From contig CAJNDS010001046.1 of the NCBI GenBank assembly GCA_905221605.1, positions 633,103 through 697,102 of the forward strand: a stretch of 64,000 bases of DNA, read 5' to 3'. Positions 21,819-31,559 of the stretch are shown piece after piece (position 1 is the stretch's first letter; the number at the start of each line of letters is the position of its first letter). Position numbers and translations under genes: made by a program. The notes beneath the pieces are model-generated. The model was not told the DNA's origin and did not search any database. It saw only the letters and a program-made list of their open reading frames with translations. Source of the DNA: Symbiodinium natans (Eukaryota > Sar > Dinophyceae > Suessiales > Symbiodiniaceae).

Positions 21819-22154
21819 ATGTTTTCTAGGAAGTATAATAAAAAGCTGAAAAAGAAACAGCACCCTGATGATGTTAAAGGTTTTAAGATAAGCACATCAA
21901 CTAAACAGTATAGTCCCTTTGAACTTCAAGACACACGATATTTGGAACACTTAAGAGAGCATTTAAAGTTACGTGAAAGTTATGAGGGTAGTTTGCTAAA
22001 GCGCAATGAACTATTAGAGAGTAACAAAAGACGAAACTATCAAAACGAATTAGATAGGTTAATGAATGAACTACATAGACCGAACTTACCACATTCAAGC
22101 ATAGAGCATATGAATAAAAGAATACAAGAACTCAAGAAATTAACCGTTGTTTAA
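21819..22154 (+). CDS. small basic helical protein (111 aa, unknown)
   Basis: Complete frame 27 bases downstream of the previous gene. Very basic N-terminus (MFSRKYNKKLKKKQHPDD), then two amphipathic helices rich in Leu/Glu/Arg/Asn. Preceded by TCTAAAGAAAAAATATATA, an A-rich block also present before the gene at 29921. No family recognised. An AT hairpin overlaps its stop. Confidence 0.55.
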   Translation: MFSRKYNKKLKKKQHPDDVKGFKISTSTKQYSPFELQDTRYLEHLREHLKLRESYEGSLLKRNELLESNKRRNYQNELDRLMNELHRPNLPHSSIEHMNKRIQELKKLTVV

Positions 22155-22179
22155 TTATATTTTAATCTAAATATAATTA
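22152..22179 (+). terminator. perfect 11-bp AT hairpin
   Basis: TAATTATATTT pairs with AAATATAATTA across a 6-base loop, overlapping the stop codon of the upstream gene and lying just before the next ATG at 22189. Confidence 0.55.
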
Positions 22180-22188
22180 TATAAACTA

Positions 22189-23285
22189 ATGACAACTAAA
22201 ACAGCCAGATTTGAGCTTATCAATCCATACAATCGTTACGGACTCAAAAGACGACCTACATTCAACGAGATTTTCGGTTTAATCAGTGAAGACCAACAAC
22301 TATTAAGACCATTCCCAGACAGAACGGCCACGCAATTTAGGAACAGTCCGCAAGGTAGTTTCTTTGATGGCGCGGATAGTATTGAAATATTAAAAGAACA
22401 ACAAAACCGAGTGTTAGACCGTCAGATGCGACAAATGATGCTACAACGACAGTCACAACAAAACGGACAAACATTTCATTTAGAGCAACACCGTGACGCG
22501 ACGCAGGAGCCTCGCGTGCTACGCGACGCTCGCGACAATTCAGGAAGTGCTACACCCATTGAAACAGTTCAAGGCGACTCGGGAATGGAATAGGTTCAGA
22601 TGTAGATTTTCGAACATACCTAGCAAGAGAACCAGAGCAAAGAAGAAGACAAACAGAGCAACGACAACAAGAGGTGGGACAACACCATAGTCAAGCAGTA
22701 AATAGGTTAAACGACACACTTACTCGTAACATGTTGAATCGTGGATTTACAGGTTTATTAGATATGCCACGACTAGAAACATCACCAGAAGAAGGCGATG
22801 TATCCACAGAAGAATTAATACCAGACGACGAATACGAAGGACTTACAGCTCATGAAAGGGGCGTATTCAGATTTAATAATAACGCTCAAAGCATCTTAAC
22901 AGATGATAGAATAACAGTTGATGGCATATTGTTTCAGTTGTTCTATCGTGATTTATTAACGCCTGATGTTATTCAAGGTGTTGAAGACGAACCCAACGAT
23001 ATGAGACAGAAAGTGTATTTATCAGGTATTATTCAAGGTCATATGAATAGTGGCGAGTGGCAAACAATGGCAAACCAACAAAAGATAAAACGGAAAGTGA
23101 AAGAGTGGAAGGATATGAAGAAAAGACGAGGCGGTGGTGTTGTTCGTCAATTCCTAGCGAGCGCGGGGTCGGCGGCATCATCTGCGCTTTCGGCAGGATT
23201 ACAGGAGGTAGGAAAGGGAGTAGTAAAGGGAGCAATAGGTGCTATGACAGGACTGAATTTTTCTTATCTTATAATATATGTATAA
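22189..23285 (+). pseudogene. unknown viral protein, about 365 aa, one frameshift
   Basis: The first part (22189-22593) begins MTTKTARFELINPYNRYGLK and ends early at TAG. In frame 0 the protein continues from about 22588 (GIGSDVDFRTYLAREPEQRR) to 23285, so a single one-base shift near 22585 splits it. The C-terminal 50 residues are basic then Gly/Ala/Ser-rich (SAGSAASSALSAGLQEVGKG), resembling a membrane-active or membrane-inserted tail. Position and size would suit a structural protein, but I cannot align it to a capsid fold. A GC-rich patch at 22493-22530 is unlike the rest of the element. Confidence 0.45.
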
Positions 23286-24055
23286 ACGACTAAATTTATA
23301 TAAAGATAAACTACCAAAAAGGAAAAGGAGAGCATCCGATGATGATGTTTATATTAAAGGTATGTATAACCCATTTTTAGACACTACAGGTTATGAAGTT
23401 GAAGATATACGAGAAAGTGGCATAACAACAGCAGATAAGGGAGTTTTTTAGCGGATATCCAGATTTTGAAGGTATAGGGTGGATATTTGATAGTGAAATT
23501 AAAGATTATGAAAGTTTGTTAAAGGATAGAAGAAACAAAATGACACAAACATTTAGGTATATGTTGAAACAGAACAGTATCTCATCGCCATCGGAGCCAT
23601 CGGAACCGTCAGAACCTAGTTCAACGCCTAGCGGGCTACCTAATAATGTCAGTCGTAGTAGTTCAAGTCAGTCACCACAACCACAACAAAGAAGTCAAAT
23701 TATGGATGATTTAAGAAGATTAAGAGAGTTTTTTCGTTTTGGTGGTGGTGCTGATGAAGATGAAGAAGAGGAAGAAAATGAAGAAGCGCAAGCAAGTAAT
23801 AAGAATAATCCAACGCCTCCACATTCTAGTAGTTCATCTTCATCGTCAAGACGTTCAAGTCATCCAGCACTACCAGTTTATCAAACAGTAACACCACCCG
23901 AAAGCGTTCAAAGTTCCAAACCACAAAGTGTAAGAAGTTCGCCACCTCACAGTGTCCATAGTTCAAGAAGAAGTAGCAACAGCGCGCGACCATCAACAGC
24001 TTTAAGTAGTTCAACAAGCGTAGCATCAACAATAGATTATGGTTTTAATCAGTAA
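23278..24055 (+). pseudogene. unknown viral protein with Ser-rich tail, one frameshift in a T run
   Basis: The ATG at 23278 overlaps the end of the previous frame. MYKRLNLYKDKLPKRKRR continues to a TAG at 23449-23451 just after a T6 run (GTTTTTTAG). Removing one T would continue the protein as SGYPDFEGIGWIFDSEIKDY into the frame that ends at 24055. The C-terminal half is almost all Ser/Pro/Gln with an acidic DEDEEEEENEE run. Convergent with the polymerase gene. Function unknown; homopolymer error is a likely cause of the break. Confidence 0.45.
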
Positions 24056-24091
24056 AAAGAAATACTTATTAAAAACATTTGTTTTTGATAA

Positions 24092-27000
24092 TCATTTCGC
24101 CGAGCAATTACAAAGCTTACACCAAGCCTCGCAGTTTTCTTTATTATGCGGGACTTCATTATTCTTTCGCTGGGCAGTTATGTTATTCGTTAAATAGCCA
24201 TTGACCACGTCAAACTCAAAGCGACAACCACAGTTCTGGCAGTTTCCGTTTAACCTCTTCATAAACCATTCCACATCAACATATTTAGTCTCATCTATCT
24301 TTCTATTCTTCGCTTCATCCTGTAGTTTATAGTTCTTAATTCTATTGTTTAAATATCGGTGTAGATTTTCTTCGTTCAACTCGCCGTTATTAACAGTGCC
24401 TTCGTAAAACAAAACATCATTAAAATCCGTGCGTCTCGTCAAGGCGCACCATATCCACTCACGGCTTACCAAATATGACTTCTCCCATTCGTGGATTGTT
24501 ATTTTACCTTTGATTGATGCCCCCTGCGCAGAATGACAAGTGGCGCAGTAGTCGTATCTAAAATTATTATCTAAAGTGTAAATGTCGGTGGTGTATCTAT
24601 CTTTTGATTTTATGTTCTCTAAGGTAACTACATTGCCTGATATATTAACTATTTTAAACCGATAATTAACATTAAACTTAGTATTGCCTACCTACCTTCT
24701 TATACTTCCGACATATTAATATCTCTCCTACTTCGTATTTATCAGTTTTACCTAGGTTGTTTCTTATGTAGTTGGATACATATTTACATCTTATGTTGGT
24801 ATATGCTATGTTCTTCTCGGACGCCATTAGGTCGGCAGTCGATTTAAAATATTTCCTTACAAAGTCGGTTATAGGAATGCGGTTTATCCACATGTCGTCA
24901 TACATACGGTTTAAGGTGTTGCGGTTCTCATTCGCTTTTGGGTCGTCTTTCGCCCCTAACCTCCTTACAAATCTTAAGCGTCATATTGTATTTAAATATT
25001 TGGTTGATACAGTCGTCAGCGTATTCATCGGGCTTTCTGGTATTGGTTAAGTCTTCAATCGGGGGCAGTTGCTTAACATCTCCCGCTCCTATGATAATCT
25101 TATCGGGGTTATGTTTTACAAGCTCTCGTATTCTATTTAAGATATATAAACTATTCATATAAATCTCGTCAAACACTAGACAGTTAAATTTACTATGGTC
25201 AAACTCTGGTAGTTTCTCACCGTCGCCAACAGGAATAGCAAAGAATTTATTTGTAGTGATTGCTTCATCGTCTATATTTTGCGATAAGCTGGACTACAAA
25301 CAGTGTTTTATAACCTAACTTGCTGAAATGCTTTGCTATATGCGATTTACCACCGCCAGCGTATTTACTTCTTATAATCAGCGGGCTCTTTTGAGTTATT
25401 TGTTTTGCTATGCTTTCGGTGTCCCACTCGTCTTTAATTTCTAGTGTTTCGTTGGTATATTGTGGTATTTTTGTTAAGGTAGTTTTCTTCATTTTGTGTT
25501 GCTCTGTCGGTGGGATTATTGATTTACCTTTTTCGTGTCTCCATCCTCCGATGTTACCGTTAAATGTTATTGCTTTCTTCGCCTTGCTTAAGTGCTCGTG
25601 CCTAATTACAAAGGCATCTGTTTTAACACTCCATACATCAACACCGTTGTTTATTAATTTGGCATAATCCTCTTGTATTTTATGATTATGGATTTGAAGC
25701 AGTAACTCCTTTATGTAAGTGTATCCGTTTCTTAATGCCACCCTGTCGGTCACCGTTAAGCAGTAATATTTTCTGTCCAATTCCTTGTCGTCTTCGTCGT
25801 ATCCGGTGATTTTATTAATCTTGCCTCCTACTTCCTGCTGATAATACAATGCTTCCCGAAGGCTGTCAAAGGCAAAGCTTTTAGATTTTTTGTTCGTTCC
25901 CTTCTCTAACAACCCGAAATTTACATTTGCTATAAGCTTCTTGATTTTAGCATCTTCTGGATAATGGTCTGATATCTCGGTTGCCCATAACTGTTTAATA
26001 AGTTTCGTGTAATTCACCTTATACACTCTGGAAGGCTCTTTGTAATACAGGATTTCGCATTTGTCGGCATAGTGCTTTAGAAACTTACCATACACTAAAC
26101 AGTATGCCTTGTGAAAAAATAATGCTTGTTCTTTAGGTTTAACTAAAAACAAAGTCAGTTCGTGAAACTTGCTGTAATCGTGGGTTTTGTAATTGAAGTG
26201 CTTCCATATATCAAACTGGTTAAAGACGGGGATTTCGGTAATTTGGTTGAAGGCGTGGGTGTAAGCTTTTCTTACATCTATTTCGGTGGTTGTTTCAGGC
26301 ATAAACCCGTATTTGTCGTATTTCTCGGTTCTTTGGTTAAACACCTTGTAGAATTTATTTATTTCTCCCACTGGCGGGATTGTTCGGCATTCCTTAAGAG
26401 TTTGTATATCGGTTTCGTTGTAATAGGATTTATGTAAGGGGTTAAATAATGCCTTATTGAATTCATACATTGCTTTAGACATATTGTTGTAAATCTGTTC
26501 CGTCCTTACTGTTATAGTTCCATCAACTGAGCTCGTCACTAGATTTTGGGTTTTAATCCTGTATCTCATGCTCTTCTTTTTTATGTAGAATTTAAAATAT
26601 AAATCGGAAACGATACACCCACTAAACTGGATTTGCGGTTCATACCCTGCCATCTTGCTTTCGTAAAACAAATGGGTTAAATCATTACCATCATATATTA
26701 GCGTATAATCGTCTTTTTCTCTGAATTTCTTAAGGTCATTTAATGACTGTGTCATTTTACATTCTGTGGGTTCGTCTTTCTCATTTATATGGTAATCGGG
26801 GGAAGCCTTAACAGCTACATCTTGATTCTCGCAGATGGCCACCATTTGTCGTAACATTTGTAGGTTGTCGTTTGCTGTGTAGATATGATTATTTTTAACT
26901 AGGGCGTATAATGTTGGTATATGGTGGTTGTATTTAGTTGGTGAGTATTTGAAAATCGGCTTTATGAAGGAGTTAAATATCCTAACTTGAATGCCATAGT

Positions 27001-27936
27001 GTTCAAACACCGGCACCATATCCTGTATTGATGCCCCGTTCGTTTTGAAATCATCTTCGGTCTTATTCATCAGTTTTAACATACTTTCTTTTGTTAATCT
27101 GTTCTTCTCTCGTCTTTTTTCACCCACTAGTGTATCCTTATACCAATCGGTTATGGTGTTAAACCAGCACTCGTTTTCTTTGCAATGCTTGACATTTATT
27201 GCTTCCTTAAAGGTTTCAAACTCGGGGTCTAAAGCGTTTGAATGTAGATGTTATACATACTTAAATTAGCGGTATTTGTTAATTTCTCCTGTTCTGGTTT
27301 AAAGTCTGTATCGCCATCTACCCGTTCAAGGCTCTTAATTTGAATACATTCCATATATTGCGCTGTATGATATAGGTCATCTTCTAAAACTGGGTCTGTG
27401 TTGAGTGTATCCATTAACTTTGTAAATGTGTTTTTAGTTTCCTTATCATATCTAAAAATTCGTTTCCCCACCAAGTCCTCTATGTATCTGGTGGATGTTA
27501 CATTTGCGCTTTTAGGTTCTTTCCAAAAATAAATTAACTGCCGGCTTTTAGCATCTTTGAAAGCGGTGTTAATAGCGTTGTCTTTTTCTAACTTTAATTT
27601 ATAAAACATTACATCTACAGAGTAGATGCTGGTGCTATTTCGTCTTTTGTTTTCCTTCTTTGCTTCCCGCATTCGTTGCCCGAGTGGTTCTTTGTCGTGG
27701 TGTTTGTCGTGGATTTTGTCGTATGATGTGTTTGCTTTCGTTTTTTGTTTGTCGGCTTTTGCTGTTATAAACTGTCTGATTAAATTGTCCGCGGTGGTGA
27801 ATTGTGCTATTTTACGGTCTTCATAAAAGTTAATTAGATTTTGTATTTTTTCTCTGGTGACCTGTGTTAAACGATTCTTGTAGTTGTCGTAGGTTGTTTG
27901 TAGTGCTCTCGTGTTACGCTTAATATTTTTGCTCAT
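24092..27936 (-). pseudogene. DNA polymerase B - SF1 helicase - zinc/HNH-like fusion
   Basis: About 1,280 codons, ATG at 27936 (MSKNIKRNTRALQTTYDNYK), broken by at least four frameshifts (near 27200, 25275, 24950, 24690). Order: a basic N-terminal domain; a region with ECWFNTITDWYKDTL and GASIQDMVPVFEHYGI; PolB motif A (DVRKAYTHAF), motif B (KKLIANVNFGLLEKG) and motif C (VKTDAF in place of the usual DTD); helicase Walker A (YAGGGKSHIAKH), Walker B (CLVFDEIYMNS), motif III (GAGDVKQLPP), late motifs (CHSAQGAS and ALTRRTDFNDVLFY); and a C-terminal C-x2-C...HNKENC-x3-C-x2-CNC cluster like HNH or Endo VII. It would replicate the element. The fused layout suits Polinton-like or virophage replication proteins. 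Confidence 0.75.
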
Positions 27937-28052
27937 ATACAATATAGTTACAATATAAATCAAATTTTCTTTTTAAATACTTTTTCTAAAGATTTTCGTA
28001 ATCTATTTAAAAACTTATTTAAAGAAATAGTATAAATATATAGTATAGTAAT
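27937..28052. promoter_or_regulatory. AT-rich divergent intergenic region
   Basis: The 116 bases between the minus-strand polymerase gene and the plus-strand gene at 28053 are almost pure A/T with TATA-like words (TATAAATATATAGTATAG) and a TTAAAGAAA block. It probably holds both promoters; no motif was proven. Confidence 0.4.
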
Positions 28053-28367
28053 TTGACACATTTCAAAAGTCCCGAGGATATGACAATGGACGAGATTAAG
28101 CAACAACTGGCTTTGTATCAGAGGCTTTATTACAATAAGAGGAAAGAAGACGAGCAATTTATGCTGAAGAAGCGCGAAGCAAGCTTAAGGCGCAACCAGA
28201 AGAAGAAGCTTAAGGAATACATAGCAGAGAATAGTTTAAGTGAAGAAGATTTGACGCCCACACAAATTAACGAAATCATTACGGATAAGAAGCCTAGCGG
28301 GAAGAAGCGCGGAGCACCAAAATACGATATGAACGAATACAAAGTGATTATGCCAAATGCCGTATAA
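28053..28367 (+). CDS. small basic protein (104 aa, unknown)
   Basis: Complete frame. The first residues come from a TTG start (TTGACACATTTC); an ATG two codons further on from 28080 (ATGACAATGGACGAG) is an alternative start. Lys/Arg/Glu-rich helical sequence (LRRNQKKKLKEYIAENSLSE) with a conserved-looking GKKRGAPKYD near the end. No family recognised; nucleic-acid binding is plausible from charge. Confidence 0.5.
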   Translation: MTHFKSPEDMTMDEIKQQLALYQRLYYNKRKEDEQFMLKKREASLRRNQKKKLKEYIAENSLSEEDLTPTQINEIITDKKPSGKKRGAPKYDMNEYKVIMPNAV

Positions 28368-28402
28368 AATGATGATTTAATTCTATTATTAAGTCATCAT
28401 TT
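28367..28402 (+). terminator. hairpin overlapping a stop codon
   Basis: AAATGATGA (28367-28375) pairs with TCATCATTT (28394-28402), with inner TTAAT/ATTAA pairing. It follows the gene ending at 28367. Confidence 0.5.
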
Positions 28403-28451
28403 ACCAGTATTGGTTTAAAGATTTGTCGGTATATTAAGGTAGAATACGGTA

Positions 28452-29054
28452 ATGGACAGGTATAAAAACGGAAAAATCTACAAAATTGTTGATGTCGGGT
28501 TTAATAAATGCTACTATGGCTCTACCACTGAACCATTAAGTAAGCGTATGGAACGACACAAAAAATCATGTAAGCAGTTTTTAGAAACTGGGAAAATTGA
28601 CACCATGGTTCGCGTGTTATTCAGCGAATATGGGGTTGAAAACTGTAAAATAATCCTGGTTGAAGATTTCCCCTGTGAAAACAAGGAGCAACTTTTGAAA
28701 CAAGAAGGAGAACACATAAGGAATAATGAGTGTGTGAATAAGCAAATAGCAGGAAGGTCACACAAAGAGTATCACGATGAATATCATGACTATTTTAAAC
28801 AAAAGAGGAAAGACTATTACGCGAAACATAGGGAATATTATGCTTTGCGAAGCAGGGAATACAGAGAACAACACAAAGAGGAAATACAGGAGCGTCGCAA
28901 ACAGAGTTATAAAGACAACAGAGACAAAATCTTGCTAAATCAAAAACGGCCTTTTACATGCGAGTGTGGCGCTACATGTGTTTGGAATGTCAAAGCAAGA
29001 CATTTCCGAAGCAAGAAGCACCAGCAGTTCTTACAGCAACAAAACGAAGCTTAA
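28452..29054 (+). CDS. GIY-YIG nuclease with C-terminal zinc-finger-like motif (200 aa)
   Basis: Complete frame. The N-terminal GIY-YIG domain shows GKIYKIVDVGFNKCYYGSTT (the two strands of the fold), LSKRMERHKKSC (helix with the conserved Arg) and EQLLKQEGEHI (catalytic Glu region). A Tyr/Lys/Arg-rich coiled middle follows, then CECGATCVWNVKARHFRSKKH. GIY-YIG nucleases cut DNA and are common in virophages, Polinton-like and giant viruses, often as mobile or recombination enzymes. The truncated paralogue at 20764 indicates two copies in the element. Confidence 0.8.
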   Translation: MDRYKNGKIYKIVDVGFNKCYYGSTTEPLSKRMERHKKSCKQFLETGKIDTMVRVLFSEYGVENCKIILVEDFPCENKEQLLKQEGEHIRNNECVNKQIAGRSHKEYHDEYHDYFKQKRKDYYAKHREYYALRSREYREQHKEEIQERRKQSYKDNRDKILLNQKRPFTCECGATCVWNVKARHFRSKKHQQFLQQQNEA

Positions 29055-29064
29055 TTTTATTAAA

Positions 29065-29107
29065 ATATCATCTTTATTATAATGAGCAGTTCTAATAAAG
29101 ATGATAT
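29065..29107 (+). repeat. perfect 15-bp hairpin with the integrase start codon in its loop
   Basis: ATATCATCTTTATTA (29065-29079) pairs perfectly with TAATAAAGATGATAT (29093-29107). The loop is 13 bases and contains the ATG at 29082. Confidence 0.65.
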
Positions 29108-29889
29108 AATAAACAAGGTTTATTACGACAAAAGTGGGTTTGGGTCTAAAAGTCGCACGTTGGCAGAGGCGCAGGAAAAAGACAAAACAAAATCGGAATG
29201 ATTTGTGTGGATGTATTCAGCAAATATTTGAATGTAGCGCCTTTAAAATCTAAACAACCACCAGATATTTTAGCGGGACTTATGGAAAACATAATTAAAA
29301 TGGGTGGGAAGCCATCCATTTTATATAGTGATGAAGAAGGTAGTTTAAACAATCAGTCGGTAATAGATTATTTAAAAGAAGAAAAAATTAGAATTACATA
29401 GAACCAGAACTCACGCGGCGTTTGCCGAACGTGGTGTGCGCACAATAAAAAAGATGCTTTACGACAGAGTTGAAGCAGATGAAAAGAAGGGAAAGCAAAG
29501 CATCCAATGGACGGACTACATCTTTTGAAATACTACTTACCTATAATAGTAAAATGGTTCATAGCGCCCATAAATTCACGCCAAAAGATGCCAGAAAACC
29601 TAGCAACGAATTAAAAGTGAAATTCAATTTGACTATGAACGCAAAGCGAAATAGACTTTACCCCGATGTAGATACGGCAGACAAGGTAAAGATATATCGT
29701 AAAAAAGGAGTAGGCGAAAAAGAGCGAACTAGCAAGTGGTCAGCGAATACTTATACAGTTGAGAAAATTGAAAAGAAATTAAACCAAAACTACTACTATG
29801 TAAATGGACAAACGCGCCCATATTTAAGGCACGAGTTTTTTGAAGATTTAATAATCTTACGCACTAAATTTCTAAAGAAAAACATCTAA
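29082..29889 (+). pseudogene. retroviral-type (DDE) integrase, internally deleted and frameshifted
   Basis: N-terminus from 29082: VYYDKSGFGSKSRTLAEAQ, the opening I recall for Polinton/virophage integrases, stopping at 29199. The catalytic core resumes at 29198 in another frame: CVDVFSKY (first Asp), LYSDEEG (second Asp). After a further shift near 29400 comes HAAFAERGVRTIKK (Glu), about 35 residues after the second Asp. A last shift near 29525 gives EILLTYNSKMVHSAHKFTP and an SH3-like C-terminus to 29889. The usual His/Cys zinc domain between the N-terminus and core is missing, so there is a deletion as well as indels. It would have inserted the element into host DNA. Confidence 0.75.
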
Positions 29890-29920
29890 AGAAATAATAC
29901 CTGTATATATTAACAGGGAA

Positions 29921-30457
29921 ATGTTCAATCAAAAAGAGCAGGATGAAATAATAAATAACTTCTTGGATGTTATTGAGGTCAGTGACTACATCAGAGAAAG
30001 TAAGAAAAAGCGAGATATTTGTAAGTGTAAGGATTGTAAAAAACACGAACGTTATTGCGCTCTATACGATTTGCCACTACCAGAAAATATTATTAACAAT
30101 ATCTACGGCTTTGCTTATCGGTGTTGGAGATGCGAACAGGCTAAAGACAAAGAGGAAGAATCAGAAGAACGACTTGAAACCAATGATTTATGCTTATATG
30201 ATGTTGATAAGCTTATATTGAAACTGGATTGTTTGTTTCCGTTGTATGATTCCGTGAAGCATGTGATTACAAATATAACTTTGAAGAGATACAATATGTT
30301 TAAGAAACTATTTAATGACATGATGTATTGTAGTGATAGAGAAGAAATAAAAGCATGGATACAATTAGAAAAATATAATGTAAATGCTACATCGTATGAT
30401 TTTCACAAAATTGTTAGAACACTGTTGAACAAACCTAATTTTGATTTACTGGACTAA
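29921..30457 (+). CDS. unknown viral protein with Cys motif (178 aa)
   Basis: Complete frame. CKCKDCKKHERYCALYDLPL near residues 37-57 and CWRCEQAK near residue 70 could form one zinc site. An acidic stretch and a helical C-terminal half follow. Preceded by two copies of the TCTAAAGAAA block (near 29870 and 29886), possibly a shared viral promoter element. No family recognised. Last gene before the right boundary of the element. Confidence 0.5.
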   Translation: MFNQKEQDEIINNFLDVIEVSDYIRESKKKRDICKCKDCKKHERYCALYDLPLPENIINNIYGFAYRCWRCEQAKDKEEESEERLETNDLCLYDVDKLILKLDCLFPLYDSVKHVITNITLKRYNMFKKLFNDMMYCSDREEIKAWIQLEKYNVNATSYDFHKIVRTLLNKPNFDLLD

Positions 30458-30462
30458 ACAAC

Positions 30463-30491
30463 CATAACATTATTAATATTATAATGTTATG
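30463..30491 (+). terminator. perfect 11-bp hairpin at the right edge of the viral element
   Basis: CATAACATTAT pairs with ATAATGTTATG across a 7-base AT loop, immediately after the last viral gene. Downstream DNA is of different composition, so this is close to the right boundary. Confidence 0.6.
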
Positions 30492-30574
30492 TTTGTAACC
30501 ATCCTAAACCCTAAAAGTGTTACTAACTCGTGTTTAGGCGTTCATTGTCATTGTAGTTGTTTCTTTTTTGTTGA

Positions 30575-31045
30575 GCATATGCTGATGCTCTCTGAGCATA
30601 TGCGCCGAGCATATGTTGATGCTCCCCGAGCATATACCCCGAGCATATGTTGATGCTCTATGAGCATATATGCCGAGCATGCGCGCAAGTCTGCCGAGCA
30701 TACGCGCAAGTCTGCCAAGCATACGCGCAAGTCTGCCAAGCATGCGCGCAAGTCTGCCGAGCATACGCGCAAGTCTGCCGAGCATATGTTGATGCTTACC
30801 TTATTCCTATACCTTATTCCTAAACCTTATTCCGATTATAGATATTTTATTAGAGACTACCATTTCCATCCAAGCATATGGTGATGCTTGCCGAGCATAT
30901 GTTGATGCTTGCGGAGCATATGCGCAGAGCATACGTTGATGCTTGCGGAGCATATGCGCAGAGCATACGTTGATGCTTGCGGAGCATATGCGCAGAGCAT
31001 ACGTTAATGCTTGCCGAGCATATGTTGATGCTTACCTTATCCCTA
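30575..31045 (+). repeat. GAGCATATG-based minisatellites
   Basis: Units of the type GAGCATATGTTGATGCTC (self-complementary arms AGCAT/ATGCT). At 30671-30780 lie about five tandem 21-bp copies of TGCCGAGCATACGCGCAAGTC, with A/G and G/A variants. A second block runs at 30875-31035. The open frames here are repeat artefacts. Confidence 0.75.
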
Positions 31046-31339
31046 AACCTTATTCCTATTATTGTAAAATTATTAGAGAATACCATTTCCATTTTCAAGG
31101 GTTAGGGTTTTCAGGTTGGGAATATGGGTTTTTCTATGGGGGTGTTGGTGTATGGGTTTGAGGTTGGGGTTTTTCTATGGGGTTGTGGATGGTTCCATAG
31201 TATGGGTTCTTCAGGTGGGTCTTACTATGGGTCTTTCGGTGGGTTTAGGGTTGAGGAAAAGGTTGTTATGGTTTTGGGTCTTGGTTGGCCTAGGGGGGTG
31301 GGCATGGTTAGAAAATGGAAATGGTATCCACTAACTGTC

Positions 31340-31545
31340 TGCGCCCCCCCTTCAAACCCCCCGCTGTTTCTTAAAGCCGGGCAAGCTTGCTTCAAAGCAT
31401 ATGAGTATCCTTTCCAAACCAATGATGCGAGCGTTGTGTTTGCAAATGGGGGGGGCTGCGCCCCCCCCCAACCCCCTCCCCGGCTGTTTTTCTTAGTCCG
31501 GGCAAGCTTGCTTCAAAGCACATGAATCCTTCTGATGCGAGCACT
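31340..31545 (+). repeat. two direct copies of a C-rich unit
   Basis: Two copies about 121 bases apart share a poly-C stretch, CGGGCAAGCTTGCTTCAAAGCA (begins near 31379 and 31500) and GATGCGAGC. The preceding 31100-31340 is low-complexity TATGGGTTT-like sequence. Confidence 0.6.
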
Positions 31546-31559
31546 TTTTTGCAAAAAAA

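Larger units (their letters stand above)
20760..30492 (+). mobile_element. decayed Polinton-like virus / virophage-like provirus
   Basis: Base composition drops abruptly to AT-rich at about 20,760 and returns near 30,490. Inside are about ten densely packed genes with short AT-rich spacers and perfect hairpins: a truncated GIY-YIG gene, zinc-ribbon and other small proteins, a PolB-SF1 helicase fusion (minus strand), a second GIY-YIG nuclease, a DDE integrase and an unknown protein. This gene set is that of Polinton-like viruses/virophages. The left end cuts into the GIY-YIG gene and no terminal inverted repeat is visible, so the copy is truncated. No major capsid, minor capsid, maturation protease or packaging ATPase was recognised; either they were lost or they are too divergent for me. 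The host is presumably the dinoflagellate, but assembly chimerism cannot be excluded. Confidence 0.7.

Noticed and set aside
22493-22690. 65-codon Arg/Thr-rich ORF overlapping the viral protein break
   Set aside because: Third-frame shadow between two parts of the same protein; low-quality sequence.
30671-30780. CRISPR-like array (21-bp repeats)
   Set aside because: Repeats abut with no unique spacers, eukaryotic context, no cas genes.
30534-30785. Minus-strand MLGRLARMLGRLAR repeat protein
   Set aside because: Encoded by the 21-bp minisatellite; two other frames are equally open.
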